A stretch of DNA of 64,000 nt from a bacterium D16-56. Its GTDB lineage: Bacteria; Bacillota; Clostridia; Lachnospirales; Lachnospiraceae. The notes below the pieces were generated by a model. It saw only the letters and a program-made list of their open reading frames with translations, ran no database searches and was not told the origin of the DNA. Below, piece by piece: positions 33,871 through 43,700 of the stretch (position 1 is the stretch's first letter; the number at the start of each line of letters is the position of its first letter). The stretch is from positions 1 through 64,000 of the forward strand of contig RAYY01000025.1 of NCBI GenBank assembly GCA_003611875.1, in the 5' to 3' direction. The position numbers were made by a program, and so were the translations under genes.

Positions 33871-35079
33871 ATGGCAAAAGAAATGATTGCAATGCTTCTT
33901 GCCGGCGGACAGGGCTCACGTCTCTATGCACTGACCCAGAAGCTGGCAAAACCTGCAGTTCCTTTCGGCGGCAAATATCGTATCATCGATTTTCCGCTGT
34001 CAAACTGCGTCAACTCCGGCATTGATACCGTGGGGATCCTTACCCAGTATCAGCCGCTGGTCCTGAACGAATACATCGGCAATGGTCAGCCGTGGGATCT
34101 GGATCGTCTACATGGCGGCGTTCATGTGCTTCCGCCCTATCAGCAGGCTTCTGGCTCGGACTGGTATAAGGGAACCGCCAATGCCATCTACCAGAACATT
34201 TCGTTCATTGAGCGTTACAATCCGCAGTATGTGATCATCCTTTCCGGTGATCAGATCTGCAAACAGGACTACAGCGATTTCCTGCGTTTCCATAAGGAGA
34301 AAGGCGCTGAGTTCAGTGTGGCCGTCATGGAAGTTCCGTGGGATGAGGCTTCCCGCTTCGGCCTGATGGTGGCAGACGAGAACGACAAGATCACCGAATT
34401 CCAGGAAAAGCCGAAGAATCCTAAGTCTAACCTGGCTTCCATGGGTATCTACATCTTTAACTGGGATGTACTGAAAAAATACTTAATCGAGGATGAGGCT
34501 GATCCTAATTCTGAGAATGACTTCGGCAACAACATTATCCCCAACCTGCTTCGTGACGAGCGTCAGATGTATGCCTATCATTTCAGCGGCTACTGGAAGG
34601 ATGTGGGAACCATCTCCTCTCTCTGGGAGGCCAATATGGAGGTTCTGGACCCAGAGCACAGCGGCATTAACCTGTTTGATGAGAACTGGAAGATCTACAG
34701 CCGCAACAGCGGTATGACCGGCCACCGGATCAGCAGCGACGCCATAGTGGAGAACTGCATGATCACTGACGGCTGCCGGATTTCCGGCTCTGTGAAGCAT
34801 TCCATCCTGTTTGCCGGCGTTACCGTAGAGCCAGGCGCCGAGGTAGAGGATGCGGTTATTATGGGCGGCACCACCATCAAGGCGGGCGCATCTGTTAAGC
34901 ACTGCATTGTAGCAGAAAATGTAGTCATTGGCGAGAATGCCGTAGTAGGCGCCATGCCTACGGAGGGCGAAAAGGGTGTGGCCACTGTAGGATCCGGCAT
35001 CTATGTAGGCGACGGCGCCAAGATCGGCCCCAATGCTATGGTCAACAGCAATGTGAAAGGCGGTGAAGAACAATGGTAA
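33871..35079 (+). CDS. glgC: Glucose-1-phosphate adenylyltransferase (catalytic subunit)
   Basis: A 402-residue enzyme making ADP-glucose from glucose-1-phosphate and ATP, the committed step of glycogen synthesis. The nucleotide-binding [14 protein letters not shown], substrate motifs [19 protein letters not shown] and the later YWKDVGT are intact, and the C-terminus carries the left-handed beta-helix repeats ([20 protein letters not shown]). A GGGGGAC site precedes the ATG. Its end overlaps glgD by 7 bases. As in other Firmicutes it probably pairs with GlgD in a mixed tetramer. Confidence 0.96.
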   Translation: MAKEMIAMLLAGGQGSRLYALTQKLAKPAVPFGGKYRIIDFPLSNCVNSGIDTVGILTQYQPLVLNEYIGNGQPWDLDRLHGGVHVLPPYQQASGSDWYKGTANAIYQNISFIERYNPQYVIILSGDQICKQDYSDFLRFHKEKGAEFSVAVMEVPWDEASRFGLMVADENDKITEFQEKPKNPKSNLASMGIYIFNWDVLKKYLIEDEADPNSENDFGNNIIPNLLRDERQMYAYHFSGYWKDVGTISSLWEANMEVLDPEHSGINLFDENWKIYSRNSGMTGHRISSDAIVENCMITDGCRISGSVKHSILFAGVTVEPGAEVEDAVIMGGTTIKAGASVKHCIVAENVVIGENAVVGAMPTEGEKGVATVGSGIYVGDGAKIGPNAMVNSNVKGGEEQW

Positions 35080-36215
35080 ATTCCAACGCAGATGCTCTGG
35101 GCATCATTTTCCCAAACACCTATGACAGTCTGATTCCGGAATTGGTCAGTGAGCGCCTGATGGCCTCCATCCCCTTTGCGGGACGTTACCGGATGGTAGA
35201 TTTCATCCTGTCCAGTATGGTCAACAGCGGTATTGGCAATGTATCCTTAATCGTCCGTAAGAATTATCACTCCCTTATGGACCATTTAGGTTCTGGGCGT
35301 GAGTGGGATCTGACCCGTAAGAACGGCGGCTTAAACATTGTTCCTCCGTTTGCACAGAAAAATATCAAAATGTATACCGGACGGGTGGAGGCTCTTGCCA
35401 GCATCTTGGAATTTTTAAAAACCCAGAAGGAAAAATATGTGGTAATGTCTGATGCCAATATTGCCGTAAATTTTGACTTTAAGAAATTTATGGACGCTCA
35501 CATTTCCAGCGGTGCTGACGTGACTGTTGCCTACAGCGAGCAGGAGCTTCCGACAGGCACCATGAACCGGAATGAGATCGGCACCAACATGTATTATTCC
35601 TTTAATATTGATAACGGACGGGTGGTAAAGCTGGATATCTGTTCCAAAGATAGCGGTGTCCAGAATTTCTCCATGAACATTTACATAATGGACCGCGAAC
35701 TGCTGATTGAACAGATCAGCAATGCTTACCTCCATGGTCATTCTTACTTTGAAAGGGATATTCTGGCTCCCCAGCTTGACAAGCTGAATGTACAGGCTTA
35801 TAAGTTTGACGGCTATCTGGCAAGAATCTGTGATCTCAAGAGCTATTTTGATGAGAACATGAAGCTGCTGGATGAGGATAATTTGGACGGCCTGTTTTCC
35901 AGAGATTCCATCTACACCAAAATTCGTGACGACAACCCGACCCGTTATATTGGCGACGCCAAGGTAAAGAATACGATGGCTGCTGACGGCTGTGTCATTG
36001 AAGGTGAGGTGGAGAACTGCGTTCTGTTCCGTGGTGTCCGGGTTGCAAAGGGCGCAAAGGTAAAGAATTGTGTGCTGATGCAGGATACCGTGGTAGAAGA
36101 AGGAGCCAGCCTGGAGTATATTATATCAGATAAGAATGTTTCCTTTACAGCCGGCAAGGAATTAAGAGGCAGCGACAGCTTCCCGGTATATGTTGCAAAG
36201 CATCAGACCGTATAA
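35073..36215 (+). CDS. glgD: GlgD, regulatory-type ADP-glucose pyrophosphorylase subunit
   Basis: A 380-residue paralogue of GlgC. The N-terminus ([19 protein letters not shown]) lacks the GGxGxRL nucleotide loop present in GlgC, which is the defining difference of GlgD, whereas RPxxxFGG is replaced by [17 protein letters not shown]. The beta-helix C-terminus is kept ([18 protein letters not shown]). GlgD alone is thought to be poorly active but to raise the activity of GlgC. Translation is coupled to glgC through the overlap; no glgA or glgP follows in this window. Confidence 0.94.
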   Translation: MVNSNADALGIIFPNTYDSLIPELVSERLMASIPFAGRYRMVDFILSSMVNSGIGNVSLIVRKNYHSLMDHLGSGREWDLTRKNGGLNIVPPFAQKNIKMYTGRVEALASILEFLKTQKEKYVVMSDANIAVNFDFKKFMDAHISSGADVTVAYSEQELPTGTMNRNEIGTNMYYSFNIDNGRVVKLDICSKDSGVQNFSMNIYIMDRELLIEQISNAYLHGHSYFERDILAPQLDKLNVQAYKFDGYLARICDLKSYFDENMKLLDEDNLDGLFSRDSIYTKIRDDNPTRYIGDAKVKNTMAADGCVIEGEVENCVLFRGVRVAKGAKVKNCVLMQDTVVEEGASLEYIISDKNVSFTAGKELRGSDSFPVYVAKHQTV

Positions 36216-36251
36216 GGGACAGCCGTTGATCATATTATTCGAATATACTAT

Positions 36252-36380
36252 ATGGTGCCAAGTAACCCTGCTTTGAAGGAGCATGTATTAAGAGATTCTC
36301 TTTGGGGTAAACCTTGTGACGCTAAGTGCCCTGCTCCGAAGAAGCATGTATATAAGGGATGCCCTCTGGGTATATCTATC
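36252..36380. repeat. Imperfect tandem duplication of about 64 bp after glgD
   Basis: Two alignable segments, AAGTAACCCTGCTTTGAAGG onward and AAGTGCCCTGCTCCGAAGAA onward, each continue with GCATGTAT..., AAG-G-GAT and a CTCT-TGGGTA ending. No gene is visible in 36216-36504 apart from this and the following hairpin. Confidence 0.5.
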
Positions 36381-36428
36381 TGAACGATTATGCAAGATCG
36401 GTCATAACCTATTAACACAGATTGTTAA

Positions 36429-36473
36429 CAGGCTGCTGCAGGATTACCTTTTCACAATCCATGCGGCAGCCTG
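36429..36473. terminator. Hairpin upstream of the SprA-type gene
   Basis: CAGGCTGC and GCAGCCTG arms, reinforced by inner GGATT/AATCC pairing, form a long stem-loop. It probably ends glgD transcription; the T-run is poor. Confidence 0.45.
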
Positions 36474-36504
36474 CTGAAATGTCTTCTATATGGAGGAAAA
36501 TTTT

Positions 36505-37077
36505 ATGAATATATCCTTCGCCCTTAACAATTTGTCCCTGTATTCCCCCACCTCCTTTGGCGGCGGATATCATACCCCTTCCATGTCCTCCGGCAATGTT
36601 CAGCTTTCCGGACAAACAGGGATGCCCGAACAAGCAGACGCAGCCGGACAAGTGGGAATACCCGGTCAGATGGGGATGCCTGGCCAGGCAGCGCCTCAAA
36701 GCGCCAAAGACAGCCGGCCGGTTCCCGGACAGCGCGATCTTGACTCCTACGAGTGCCAGACCTGTAAAAACAGAAAATATCAGGATGGCTCCAATGATCC
36801 AGGCGTTTCCTTTAAGACTCCTACCCGGATCAGTCCGGAAAGAGCAGCATTTGCCATCCGATCCCATGAGATGGAGCATGTGGCCCATGCCAAAGCAAAA
36901 GCATTAAAAGAAGACCAGGAAATCGTCTCCCAGTCTGTCTCCTATCACACCGGCATTTGCCCGGAATGCGGCAGAACCTATATGGCCGGCGGCACTACCC
37001 GGACTACCTTCCGAAGCAAACCAGTGGTGGAGGAAAAGCCAGTAGAAGTAGGCAATAATGTGGACGCTGTGGCTTAG
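36505..37077 (+). CDS. SprA-related putative metalloprotease
   Basis: About 190 residues. The first 75 are low-complexity, rich in Gly, Pro, Gln and Met. The rest carries CQTCKNRKYQDGSND, an HEMEH metalloprotease-type HExxH motif (SHEMEHVAHA), and CPECGRTYMAGGTTRT, a second CxxC pair. This combination is the SprA-related family seen in many bacteria. Activity has not been demonstrated to my knowledge. ATG at 36505 follows GGAGGAAAAT; an upstream ATG at 36490 overlaps the ribosome site. Confidence 0.78.
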   Translation: MNISFALNNLSLYSPTSFGGGYHTPSMSSGNVQLSGQTGMPEQADAAGQVGIPGQMGMPGQAAPQSAKDSRPVPGQRDLDSYECQTCKNRKYQDGSNDPGVSFKTPTRISPERAAFAIRSHEMEHVAHAKAKALKEDQEIVSQSVSYHTGICPECGRTYMAGGTTRTTFRSKPVVEEKPVEVGNNVDAVA

Positions 37078-37118
37078 GCCGGGTGGATTCCTTCAAGTAC
37101 AAGAGTTTTACATGCTTT

Positions 37119-37155
37119 CAGGCTGCTTTTGAGAATGAATTTCAAAAGCAGCCTG
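37119..37155. terminator. Bidirectional terminator between convergent genes
   Basis: A perfect 14-bp stem (CAGGCTGCTTTTGA with TCAAAAGCAGCCTG) and a 9-base loop lie between the plus-strand SprA-type gene and the minus-strand ABC ATPase gene. Confidence 0.8.
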
Positions 37156-37194
37156 TATGTTATTTTGTGTCCTGATTCCACAATCAGAAAATAA

Positions 37195-38271
37195 TTACAA
37201 AATATAAACCCCTCTGGAGTCAAAATCCAAAAACGCCTTCTCTCCCACCTCGTAGATCCGGCGGTTCACCGGATTATAATCTGTAATCTGAATCTCCATA
37301 TTCCCTACCATTACCTGATAATATTGATAAGAGCCCATAAAGGTTGAAAGCATCACCGTGGCCTCCAGATACCCCTTCTCTGCCAGAGCAGCCGCCTCGG
37401 GGCGAATCACCAGAGCCGCTGTTTCCCCTGCTTTTGCCTTTCCAAAATTATTGACCTCCAGATGCTCTCCTGCCACCTGGATCTGCGCCTTTTCACCCTC
37501 TGCGGAAAGAACCTTGGCCTCCAGGAAATTGGCCTCCCCGATGAAATCTGCCACAAAGCGGGAATTGGGATGATAATAGATCTCCCTGGGTGTGCCGATC
37601 TGCTCCACCTTTCCCTTGCTCATGATAATAATCTTATCGGAAATACTCATTGCCTCCGATTGATCGTGGGTCACATAGATTGCCGTGATTCCTACCTTTT
37701 GCTGGATTTTGCGGATCTCGGTTCTCATGGATACCCGAAGCTTGGCATCCAGATTACTTAACGGCTCGTCAAACAGAAGCACTCCTGGCTCCAGCACCAG
37801 GGCTCTTGCCAAAGCCACCCTCTGCTGCTGCCCTCCTGAAAGCTGATTGGTCATCCGGGACTCCATGCCGTCCATTTCCACAAGCTTTAAGATATTTAGT
37901 ACCCGCTCCTGAATCTGATCCTTGGGAATCTTGCGGATCTTTAGCCCATATGCCACATTGTCAAACACATTATAATGGGGAAGCAGCGCATAGCTCTGAA
38001 ATACCATGGCAGTGTCACGCTTATTGGGTGTCAGGTGGTTAATCGGCTCACCGCCAAGATAAATCTCTCCCTCATCCGGGCTTTCAAATCCGGCAATCAT
38101 CCGCAGGGTCGTGGTCTTACCGCAGCCTGACGGCCCAAGAAGGGTTACAAAGGTTCCTGCCTCAATATCCAGAGTCGTATCCTGCACGGCATAAAATTCC
38201 TTTCCTGTCTTGGGGTCTTTGTAGATCTTTGAAATATGCTCCAGACGAACGCCTTTTTTCTCTTTCTCCAT
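37195..38271 (-). CDS. ABC transporter ATPase, iron(III)/polyamine type
   Basis: A 358-residue ATPase of the PotA/FbpC group. Walker A GPSGCGKTT, signature LSGGQQQRVALARAL, Walker B VLLFDEPLSNLD and the H-loop THDQSEAM are all present, followed by a C-terminal TOBE regulatory domain from about residue 280. It powers import with the fused permease encoded 2 bases upstream. The substrate class is suggested by the fused permease, not by the ATPase itself. Confidence 0.92.
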   Translation of the reverse strand: MEKEKKGVRLEHISKIYKDPKTGKEFYAVQDTTLDIEAGTFVTLLGPSGCGKTTTLRMIAGFESPDEGEIYLGGEPINHLTPNKRDTAMVFQSYALLPHYNVFDNVAYGLKIRKIPKDQIQERVLNILKLVEMDGMESRMTNQLSGGQQQRVALARALVLEPGVLLFDEPLSNLDAKLRVSMRTEIRKIQQKVGITAIYVTHDQSEAMSISDKIIIMSKGKVEQIGTPREIYYHPNSRFVADFIGEANFLEAKVLSAEGEKAQIQVAGEHLEVNNFGKAKAGETAALVIRPEAAALAEKGYLEATVMLSTFMGSYQYYQVMVGNMEIQITDYNPVNRRIYEVGEKAFLDFDSRGVYIL

Positions 38272-38273
38272 CT

Positions 38274-39989
38274 TTATGTCTCCTCCTTTGCCCTAATGCT
38301 TCTGCTGACGCCAAAGAATCGAATCAGGGTATTCATAATCAGCACAGCTCCATAAGTGATGGCAATCAGCACGGTTGCATAAGCACAGGCCACACCATAA
38401 TTGCCCTTTTCCGCCTGCTCATTGATCTGGCAGGTGATTAACAAGAAGTCCGGCGTCACCAGAAGTATAATCGCCGAAATCGCCGTAATGCTCCGCACAA
38501 AAGCAGTTACCAGGCCGCTGAAAAAGGAATCCTTAATGAGAGGCAGCGTCACGGTCATAAATACTCTGGCTGAATTGGCGCCCATATCGTAGGCTGACTC
38601 CTCTATGGATTTGTCGATCTGGCGCAAAGCCGAGATCCCGCTTCTGGTCCCTGTAGGAAGGCTCCGGACAATAAACACAATGATCAAAATCAATCCCGTC
38701 CCATAAAGTCCGCTCATAACCCCTGTGCGGAACAAGCCGTTAGCATAGCCCCGGATATACCCGATCCCCAGTACCGTGCCAGGCACTGCCATGGCCAGCA
38801 TGGACACAAATTCAATAAAATCCTTGCCTCTGAACCGTTTCTTTACCACCAGATAGGCGATAACCATGGATAAGAATGCAGTAAGAGGTGATGCGATCAG
38901 AGACAGAACAAACGAATCCTTAAATGCCTTCAGTCCGCTGGTCCGCAGCATATACTGGAACCATTTCAAAGACAGGCTGTAATCCCTGCCCCACAAGGTA
39001 AACAGCGCTCCGAAGGGCACCATCACATACATCAGCACCACAAAAGCAGCCACTAATGTGCAGAACAAGGTCAGGGGTATGGTTACGCTCTTATCCTCAA
39101 TCAGCATCCGCATCCGGGACGCCTTTCCCGTCAAGGTAGCCGCAGTCTTCTTTTCCAGATAATACTTTTGAATCAGGAAAAGAACCACAGTCAGAGAAAG
39201 CAGCACCACGGACATGGCAGCCGCGCCTGTGGAATCATAAGCGCCTGTCACCTGAAGGTAGATCGTAGTGGCAAGGGTATCATAAGAACCGCCGATCAGC
39301 ATGGGATTGGCAAAATCCGCCACAGATTCAATAAAGGTCACTAAAAAAGCATTGCCCAATCCAGGCAGAAGAAGGGGGAACGTCACACTGGTAAATACCT
39401 TCCACCGGCTGGCGCCCATGTCGCGGGTAGCTTCTTCTAAAGACGGGTCAATATTCTTCAAAAGTCCCTTGAGCATCAGATAGCACACCGGAAAGAATGT
39501 CAGAGTCTGAACAATGGCAATCCCCTTCAGTCCGTAAACATTAGAATCATAAATCTTTAAAAGAGAACGGGTAATAATGCCGCTTCGTCCAAACAGCATG
39601 ATCATAGATAATGATAATACAAACGGCGGCGACACCACCGGCAGCATGGATACCACTGCAAACAGCTTTTCCAATACCTTTGTCCTCAGCTTCACATACA
39701 CCTCCACATAGGCAAATAAAAGCCCGATCGCTGTGGAAGCAAGCCCTGTAATCATTCCCAATACCAGGGTGTTTTTAAATGCCACCTGAAACCGTTCCAG
39801 GCTCAGAACCCGCTTAAACACTGCCAAGGTAACGTGCCCCTCCTCCAAAAAGCTGTCAACCAGCAGCATCAGCAGCGGATATAAAATAAACAGCGCCAGA
39901 AATACCAGCAGCACAACGATCATACTGATCAATATCGGATCTGAAAAAAACTTTCTGCGCTCCAGCTCGGCACTTTGTCTCCCTGACAT
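38274..39989 (-). CDS. Fused double-domain ABC permease, FbpB-like
   Basis: About 571 residues with two permease units in one chain and about twelve membrane helices. Two EAA loops are visible: SLEEATRDMGASRWKVFTSV and SIEESAYDMGANSARVFMTV. The fused arrangement is typical of iron(III), 2-aminoethylphosphonate or hexose-phosphate importers. I start at 39989 (ATG after AAAGGGGG); the longer frame to 40085 runs into the upstream hairpin. Confidence 0.88.
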   Translation of the reverse strand: MSGRQSAELERRKFFSDPILISMIVVLLVFLALFILYPLLMLLVDSFLEEGHVTLAVFKRVLSLERFQVAFKNTLVLGMITGLASTAIGLLFAYVEVYVKLRTKVLEKLFAVVSMLPVVSPPFVLSLSMIMLFGRSGIITRSLLKIYDSNVYGLKGIAIVQTLTFFPVCYLMLKGLLKNIDPSLEEATRDMGASRWKVFTSVTFPLLLPGLGNAFLVTFIESVADFANPMLIGGSYDTLATTIYLQVTGAYDSTGAAAMSVVLLSLTVVLFLIQKYYLEKKTAATLTGKASRMRMLIEDKSVTIPLTLFCTLVAAFVVLMYVMVPFGALFTLWGRDYSLSLKWFQYMLRTSGLKAFKDSFVLSLIASPLTAFLSMVIAYLVVKKRFRGKDFIEFVSMLAMAVPGTVLGIGYIRGYANGLFRTGVMSGLYGTGLILIIVFIVRSLPTGTRSGISALRQIDKSIEESAYDMGANSARVFMTVTLPLIKDSFFSGLVTAFVRSITAISAIILLVTPDFLLITCQINEQAEKGNYGVACAYATVLIAITYGAVLIMNTLIRFFGVSRSIRAKEET

Positions 39990-40030
39990 AAGCTGCGCCC
40001 CCTTTCTTTTCCCTTTCTTTTTTACATAAC

Positions 40031-40050
40031 CTAACCTGAACAAGCCAGAA
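40031..40050. repeat. Dispersed 20-bp element, copy 2
   Basis: CTAACCTGAACAAGCCAGAA differs at one base from the copy at 43701-43720 and is related to the inverted copy at 30411-30430. It abuts the hairpin that follows. Confidence 0.5.
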
Positions 40051-40101
40051 ACAAAATGCTGCGTAACGCCAATACATCGTTGCATTACACAGCATTTGTT
40101 T
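40049..40101 (-). terminator. Hairpin between binding-protein and permease genes
   Basis: AACAAAATGCTG pairs with CAGCATTTGTT (one bulge), with inner GTAA/TTAC pairing. It lies between the binding-protein stop and the permease start, and probably acts as a partial attenuator or mRNA stabiliser as in the other ABC operon of this window. Confidence 0.55.
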
Positions 40102-40241
40102 ACCGGCCGCTCTGTTTAACCCCACTTTCACAGCCACATAAAAACTATGTCTGCCATGGTCTTTCTCACATACCCTGAAGGTTTACTTTCAGTGAGACGG
40201 CCTATTTGATTGAGTTTGACACCATAATCTGTTGTCCGGTT

Positions 40242-41429
40242 TTACTCTGTCATAAAACGGCTGTCATTGGCGCTTCCCAGTGCATTAAAGAAATCCTCCA
40301 CATACTTTGCGCTGTTCTCTTTCGCATCCTCAAAGTCATAGTCAATCGTATTGTTCATATCCAGTCCGAACCGGGCAGCTTCCTCAGGCTGTGCCGCGTT
40401 GGAAAGTACCAGGAACTGATAGGAACCGGCTTCCTTTGCATGGTCCACACACTCCGGAGACAGAGCATACTCAATCCAGAGCTTTGCAGCGTTAGGATGA
40501 GTACAGCCATTGAAAATAGCGGTAGCGCCTACCTCAAAGGACGTTCCGTCCTCGGGAACAATCAGCTCAATATTGTCATATCCCTGGAGAATCTGGTAAA
40601 TACCGTCATGCAAAAAGCCAATGCCGATCACACACTCGCCGGGACCTACCATCTTGGACGGACCGGAACCGGACTTGGTGTACTGATTAATGTTCTGATC
40701 CAGCTTCTTGAAATACTCCATGGCATCATCGTGGCCTCTCATCTGGATCATGGTATTGATCACCAGCTTGGCTGTGCCGGCAGTATTAGGATTGGACAGC
40801 ATGATCAGTCCTTTATACTCTTCCTTGGTCAGATCATCCCAGGTCTTGGGAGCTTCCAGGTTCAAACGCTCTAACTCCTCCGTATTTACCATGAAACCCA
40901 GGATTCCCTTATAAATCCCATACCAGCAGTTGGTGGGATCTTTATAATCCTCACTGATTAAGTTCTTGGCATTCACAGCCTCATATTCCATCAAAAGCCC
41001 GTCTGCCACAGCCTCATTATAAGGATCTGTGGTGCCTCCGAACCATACGTCCGCAGAAGGCTTTCCCGCTTCCTCAGAAATCTTTGTGTATACCTCAGAG
41101 GTAGAAAGTCTCTGAAACTTGGTCTTAATTCCGTATAAATCTTCAAAATTCTTACAAGCCAATGACAGATACTCTTCTTCACAGGAACCATACACGGTCA
41201 GTTCGCCCTCCGCCTTGGCGGCCTCGATGAGAGCTTCCATATCCCCTGCTCCCTCTGCAGGCGCTTCTGCACCTTCTCCCTTGTCTCCCTCTGCTGCAGC
41301 CGGCGTCTCGGCAGGCGCCTGTGTGGCTGCTTCTGTTGCCGCCGCAGTTGTCTCTGTGCCGCCTCCTCCGCAGGCAGTCAGTCCCAGCATCATAGAGCAT
41401 GCCAACAACAATGCCAGATTTTTCCTCAT
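40242..41429 (-). CDS. Iron(III)-type ABC solute-binding lipoprotein
   Basis: A 395-residue exported lipoprotein with lipobox LTAC (cysteine 20) and a long Ala/Glu/Thr/Pro linker to about residue 65. The mature part opens with ELTVYGSCEEEYLSLACKNFEDLYGIKTKF and contains SADVWFGGTTDPYNEAVADGLL, which fit the FbpA/FutA/PhnS-type binding proteins. It is the first gene of a three-gene importer. Candidate ligands are ferric iron, a phosphonate or a sugar phosphate; I cannot decide from motifs. Confidence 0.85.
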   Translation of the reverse strand: MRKNLALLLACSMMLGLTACGGGGTETTAAATEAATQAPAETPAAAEGDKGEGAEAPAEGAGDMEALIEAAKAEGELTVYGSCEEEYLSLACKNFEDLYGIKTKFQRLSTSEVYTKISEEAGKPSADVWFGGTTDPYNEAVADGLLMEYEAVNAKNLISEDYKDPTNCWYGIYKGILGFMVNTEELERLNLEAPKTWDDLTKEEYKGLIMLSNPNTAGTAKLVINTMIQMRGHDDAMEYFKKLDQNINQYTKSGSGPSKMVGPGECVIGIGFLHDGIYQILQGYDNIELIVPEDGTSFEVGATAIFNGCTHPNAAKLWIEYALSPECVDHAKEAGSYQFLVLSNAAQPEEAARFGLDMNNTIDYDFEDAKENSAKYVEDFFNALGSANDSRFMTE

Positions 41430-41543
41430 AATCCTATCCTCCTTATATTTTTACTGCAGCAGATTTCTTTTCCTCTGCTGCCCTTTTTCACGGCCTTGGA
41501 TCAGGTATAACTACCTGCTTCTATCCTCCCAGCCGATAGGCAA

Positions 41544-41549
41544 ATTATA
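41544..41549 (-). promoter_or_regulatory. Extended -10 promoter of the iron-type ABC operon
   Basis: On the minus strand TATAAT is preceded by TGG, giving an extended -10 element; the -35 region (TTTCTA, 17 bases upstream) is weak. It lies about 115 bases before the binding-protein start. Confidence 0.55.
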
Positions 41550-41641
41550 CCATATTTTCCGAAAAATAGAAACCCTTTTCTGTAAATTGTACACTAGAAA
41601 TCTAGGATAAAACTCTCTTGCATTTGAAACAAAATTATGTA

Positions 41642-42301
41642 TTACACCATGGAAGAAATCCTTCTAAAAATGCCGGTAGATCGCGAATGTTTAACAACCA
41701 GCAAAATCCTGTATATACTGCTGCTGCCGATGTTTTGCAATATAGAGGATGAAAAGGTTATCCCTCCTACGAAAGCCAAAACAATCGATGCAAAAATACC
41801 TAATATGGATATATATTCCTTCTCTATCCCCTTTACCTCTTGCTTCAAATTTGTCTTTGCTTCTTCAATTCCATCAGCAAAAATATTATTAATATTTTCT
41901 ATTTGATATAAGACTAATTGAAAATGATCATATATTTTTATTGACATTTTCCTACAATCAGGGGATATTTCATTTTCATTATTCAAAACATATAATAACA
42001 ATGTCTCAATATTGGAGGCAAAGGTAGCGCGCTCCTTCACTTCCCGCGAAAATACATAATTGCTTATTTCTGAATAAAGCATCCTGTCAATCTTTTTCGT
42101 TTCATTCAGATAGCTTTGGATAGATCTTGCAGAGATCTCCGGTTTATATTGGTCTGTCTCCAAACATAATCCTCTGCATACGGCACTGATTTTTCGCTTT
42201 GCCAGGCGGAATTCTTTCGAGGTTTCCAAGGAAATCGCTTTTTCGGCTTCCTTCTTATCCCTACCCTCTAATTTTAATAATTGATCAATATCCCTACTCA
42301 T
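41642..42301 (-). CDS. Membrane-anchored protein paired with a Panacea antitoxin-like gene
   Basis: A 219-residue protein: a charged, mostly helical soluble part to about residue 160, then hydrophobic segments around EYISILGIFASIVLAFVGGI and LQNIGSSSIYRILLVV, and an abrupt basic tail (KHSRSTGIFRR). Related proteins I recall usually continue with a second full hydrophobic helix here, so the C-terminus may have been replaced or frameshifted. Its start overlaps the Panacea-domain gene by 8 bases. In such pairs the second gene is often the toxin, and a membrane-targeting toxin is plausible but unproven. Confidence 0.6.
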   Translation of the reverse strand: MSRDIDQLLKLEGRDKKEAEKAISLETSKEFRLAKRKISAVCRGLCLETDQYKPEISARSIQSYLNETKKIDRMLYSEISNYVFSREVKERATFASNIETLLLYVLNNENEISPDCRKMSIKIYDHFQLVLYQIENINNIFADGIEEAKTNLKQEVKGIEKEYISILGIFASIVLAFVGGITFSSSILQNIGSSSIYRILLVVKHSRSTGIFRRISSMV

Positions 42302-42776
42302 TGAAATACCTTCTTATGGCTTCTATTGTGATCTCATTATTTCTATTTGGAACATATGCTTCCTTCCACGGGGTCTGACGATGGGTGAGCCATACCAAAT
42401 CTGCAGCAGCATAGTCGGCAAATCGATCTACTACCTGGTCAATCAGCAAACGATCTTTTTTTTCTATCATCACATCTTTATATTCAATCCTCTCCGAATC
42501 CCATATATTATCCTCATCTAAATTAAAATAAGAAGTAATGGTTGGAATATCACCGCTTCCATATTGCTTGTATTCATGGTATGCTTCCGGAACTACCGGT
42601 CCCAAATCCCATGCTTCAATCCTTTCGGCAAAACAAGGCTTCTTTGACTCAGAACTAATCAGAAAATATGCCTGTACAAAATACAATATCTTCTGAAATT
42701 TCAGGTTCGATATGCCATAGTCATGTTCATTGCTGTAATTAATGATATACCTGCACACATCTAATACATGATACAT
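42294..42776 (-). CDS. Panacea/SocA-like (DUF4065) domain protein
   Basis: About 160 residues. ISNLKFQKILYFVQAYFLIS, FAERIEAWDLGPVVPEAYHEYKQYG and the late DLVWLTHRQTPWKEAY are the diagnostic segments of the Panacea (DUF4065) domain, the antitoxin or adaptor in SocAB and PanAT toxin-antitoxin systems. I place the start at 42776, where GAGGTGAG precedes ATG; a longer frame to 42836 has no site. Expected role: neutralising the protein encoded next. Confidence 0.8.
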   Translation of the reverse strand: MYHVLDVCRYIINYSNEHDYGISNLKFQKILYFVQAYFLISSESKKPCFAERIEAWDLGPVVPEAYHEYKQYGSGDIPTITSYFNLDEDNIWDSERIEYKDVMIEKKDRLLIDQVVDRFADYAAADLVWLTHRQTPWKEAYVPNRNNEITIEAIRRYFNE

Positions 42777-42923
42777 AAATCTCACCTCTTGTTCTATGTC
42801 CAAAGTCTGTCGAGTTTTCTGACTCAATACTAACATACTTTTTTATTTGCGTCAATGTTTTTCGAACATCAGTTCTATTTCTTGATACACTGACACCCTT
42901 ATACAAAATTATTCCTGAATGTC

Positions 42924-43679
42924 CTAACAGGTTCCTGCCTTCCGCAAAAACACCCACTCTCTTTCCCCAGAATATTCCTCTGCATATCCATACCCCAAAA
43001 CGTTAAACTCCCGCAGCCGCTCAAGCTTCCCTATCTGATTCTCTGCCATATAGCGCACCATCTCTCCCCTGGCCATTTTGGCAAAGGTGCCCTTCTGTTT
43101 TACTGCGCCATCCTGCAGCTCCCCGAACACAATTGTTATAAACCGGTCCTCTGGCTGCAGATATTTTTCCACTGCCCTGGAATATTCCTTTGATGCCAGA
43201 TTCACAATGGTCCTGTCCTCATCCAGCACAGCCTGATACAGCTTCTCCCCCCAAAATTCATACAGATTTCTTTTGTCCCCCACCTGCAAAGCTGCCTGCA
43301 TTTCCAGCCGATAGGGCGTCACCCTGTCAAACGGGCGCAGGACTCCATAAAAGCCTGACAGGATACGCAGATGACTCTCTGCATAGGCTGCTGCCTCCCT
43401 GGTAAATACAACCGGCGCCATATGTTGGTACTGCAGTCCTTCATAAGCCAGAAGCGCAGGCGCTGCAGCCCTTTTTAATTCCATCTGGGCAAACCGGTTA
43501 AAATTCAGCCTTGCCAGCTTTTCATTACATTTCCACAAAGCTCTGGCTTCCTCAAACGACAGCTTTCGAATCTCCTCACAAAGCTTCTCGGCCTCCTCCC
43601 AAAATTGCGGAAGCTTGTCTGCCGGAAAATCATCCGTATTCTCTTTCATTTTCTTTGCCGGTGAAATAATAATTTTCAT
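42924..43679 (-). CDS. yaaA: Peroxide stress protein YaaA
   Basis: A 251-residue DUF328 protein. The opening MKIIISPAKKM, the middle LLAYEGLQYQHM and LSGFYGVLRPFDRVTPYRLEM, the NLASKEYSR segment and the late KMARGEMVRYM are the conserved YaaA blocks. In Escherichia coli YaaA limits intracellular iron under hydrogen peroxide and binds DNA. It stands alone between addA and the Panacea gene. Confidence 0.93.
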   Translation of the reverse strand: MKIIISPAKKMKENTDDFPADKLPQFWEEAEKLCEEIRKLSFEEARALWKCNEKLARLNFNRFAQMELKRAAAPALLAYEGLQYQHMAPVVFTREAAAYAESHLRILSGFYGVLRPFDRVTPYRLEMQAALQVGDKRNLYEFWGEKLYQAVLDEDRTIVNLASKEYSRAVEKYLQPEDRFITIVFGELQDGAVKQKGTFAKMARGEMVRYMAENQIGKLERLREFNVLGYGYAEEYSGEREWVFLRKAGTC

Positions 43680-43700
43680 CTGAAATGTGTTCCTGCCTTC

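Noticed and set aside
36429-37155. Shared CAGGCTGC/GCAGCCTG stems as a mobile repeat pair
   Set aside because: Only the short stem core is shared; loops and flanks differ, which is expected for independent terminators.
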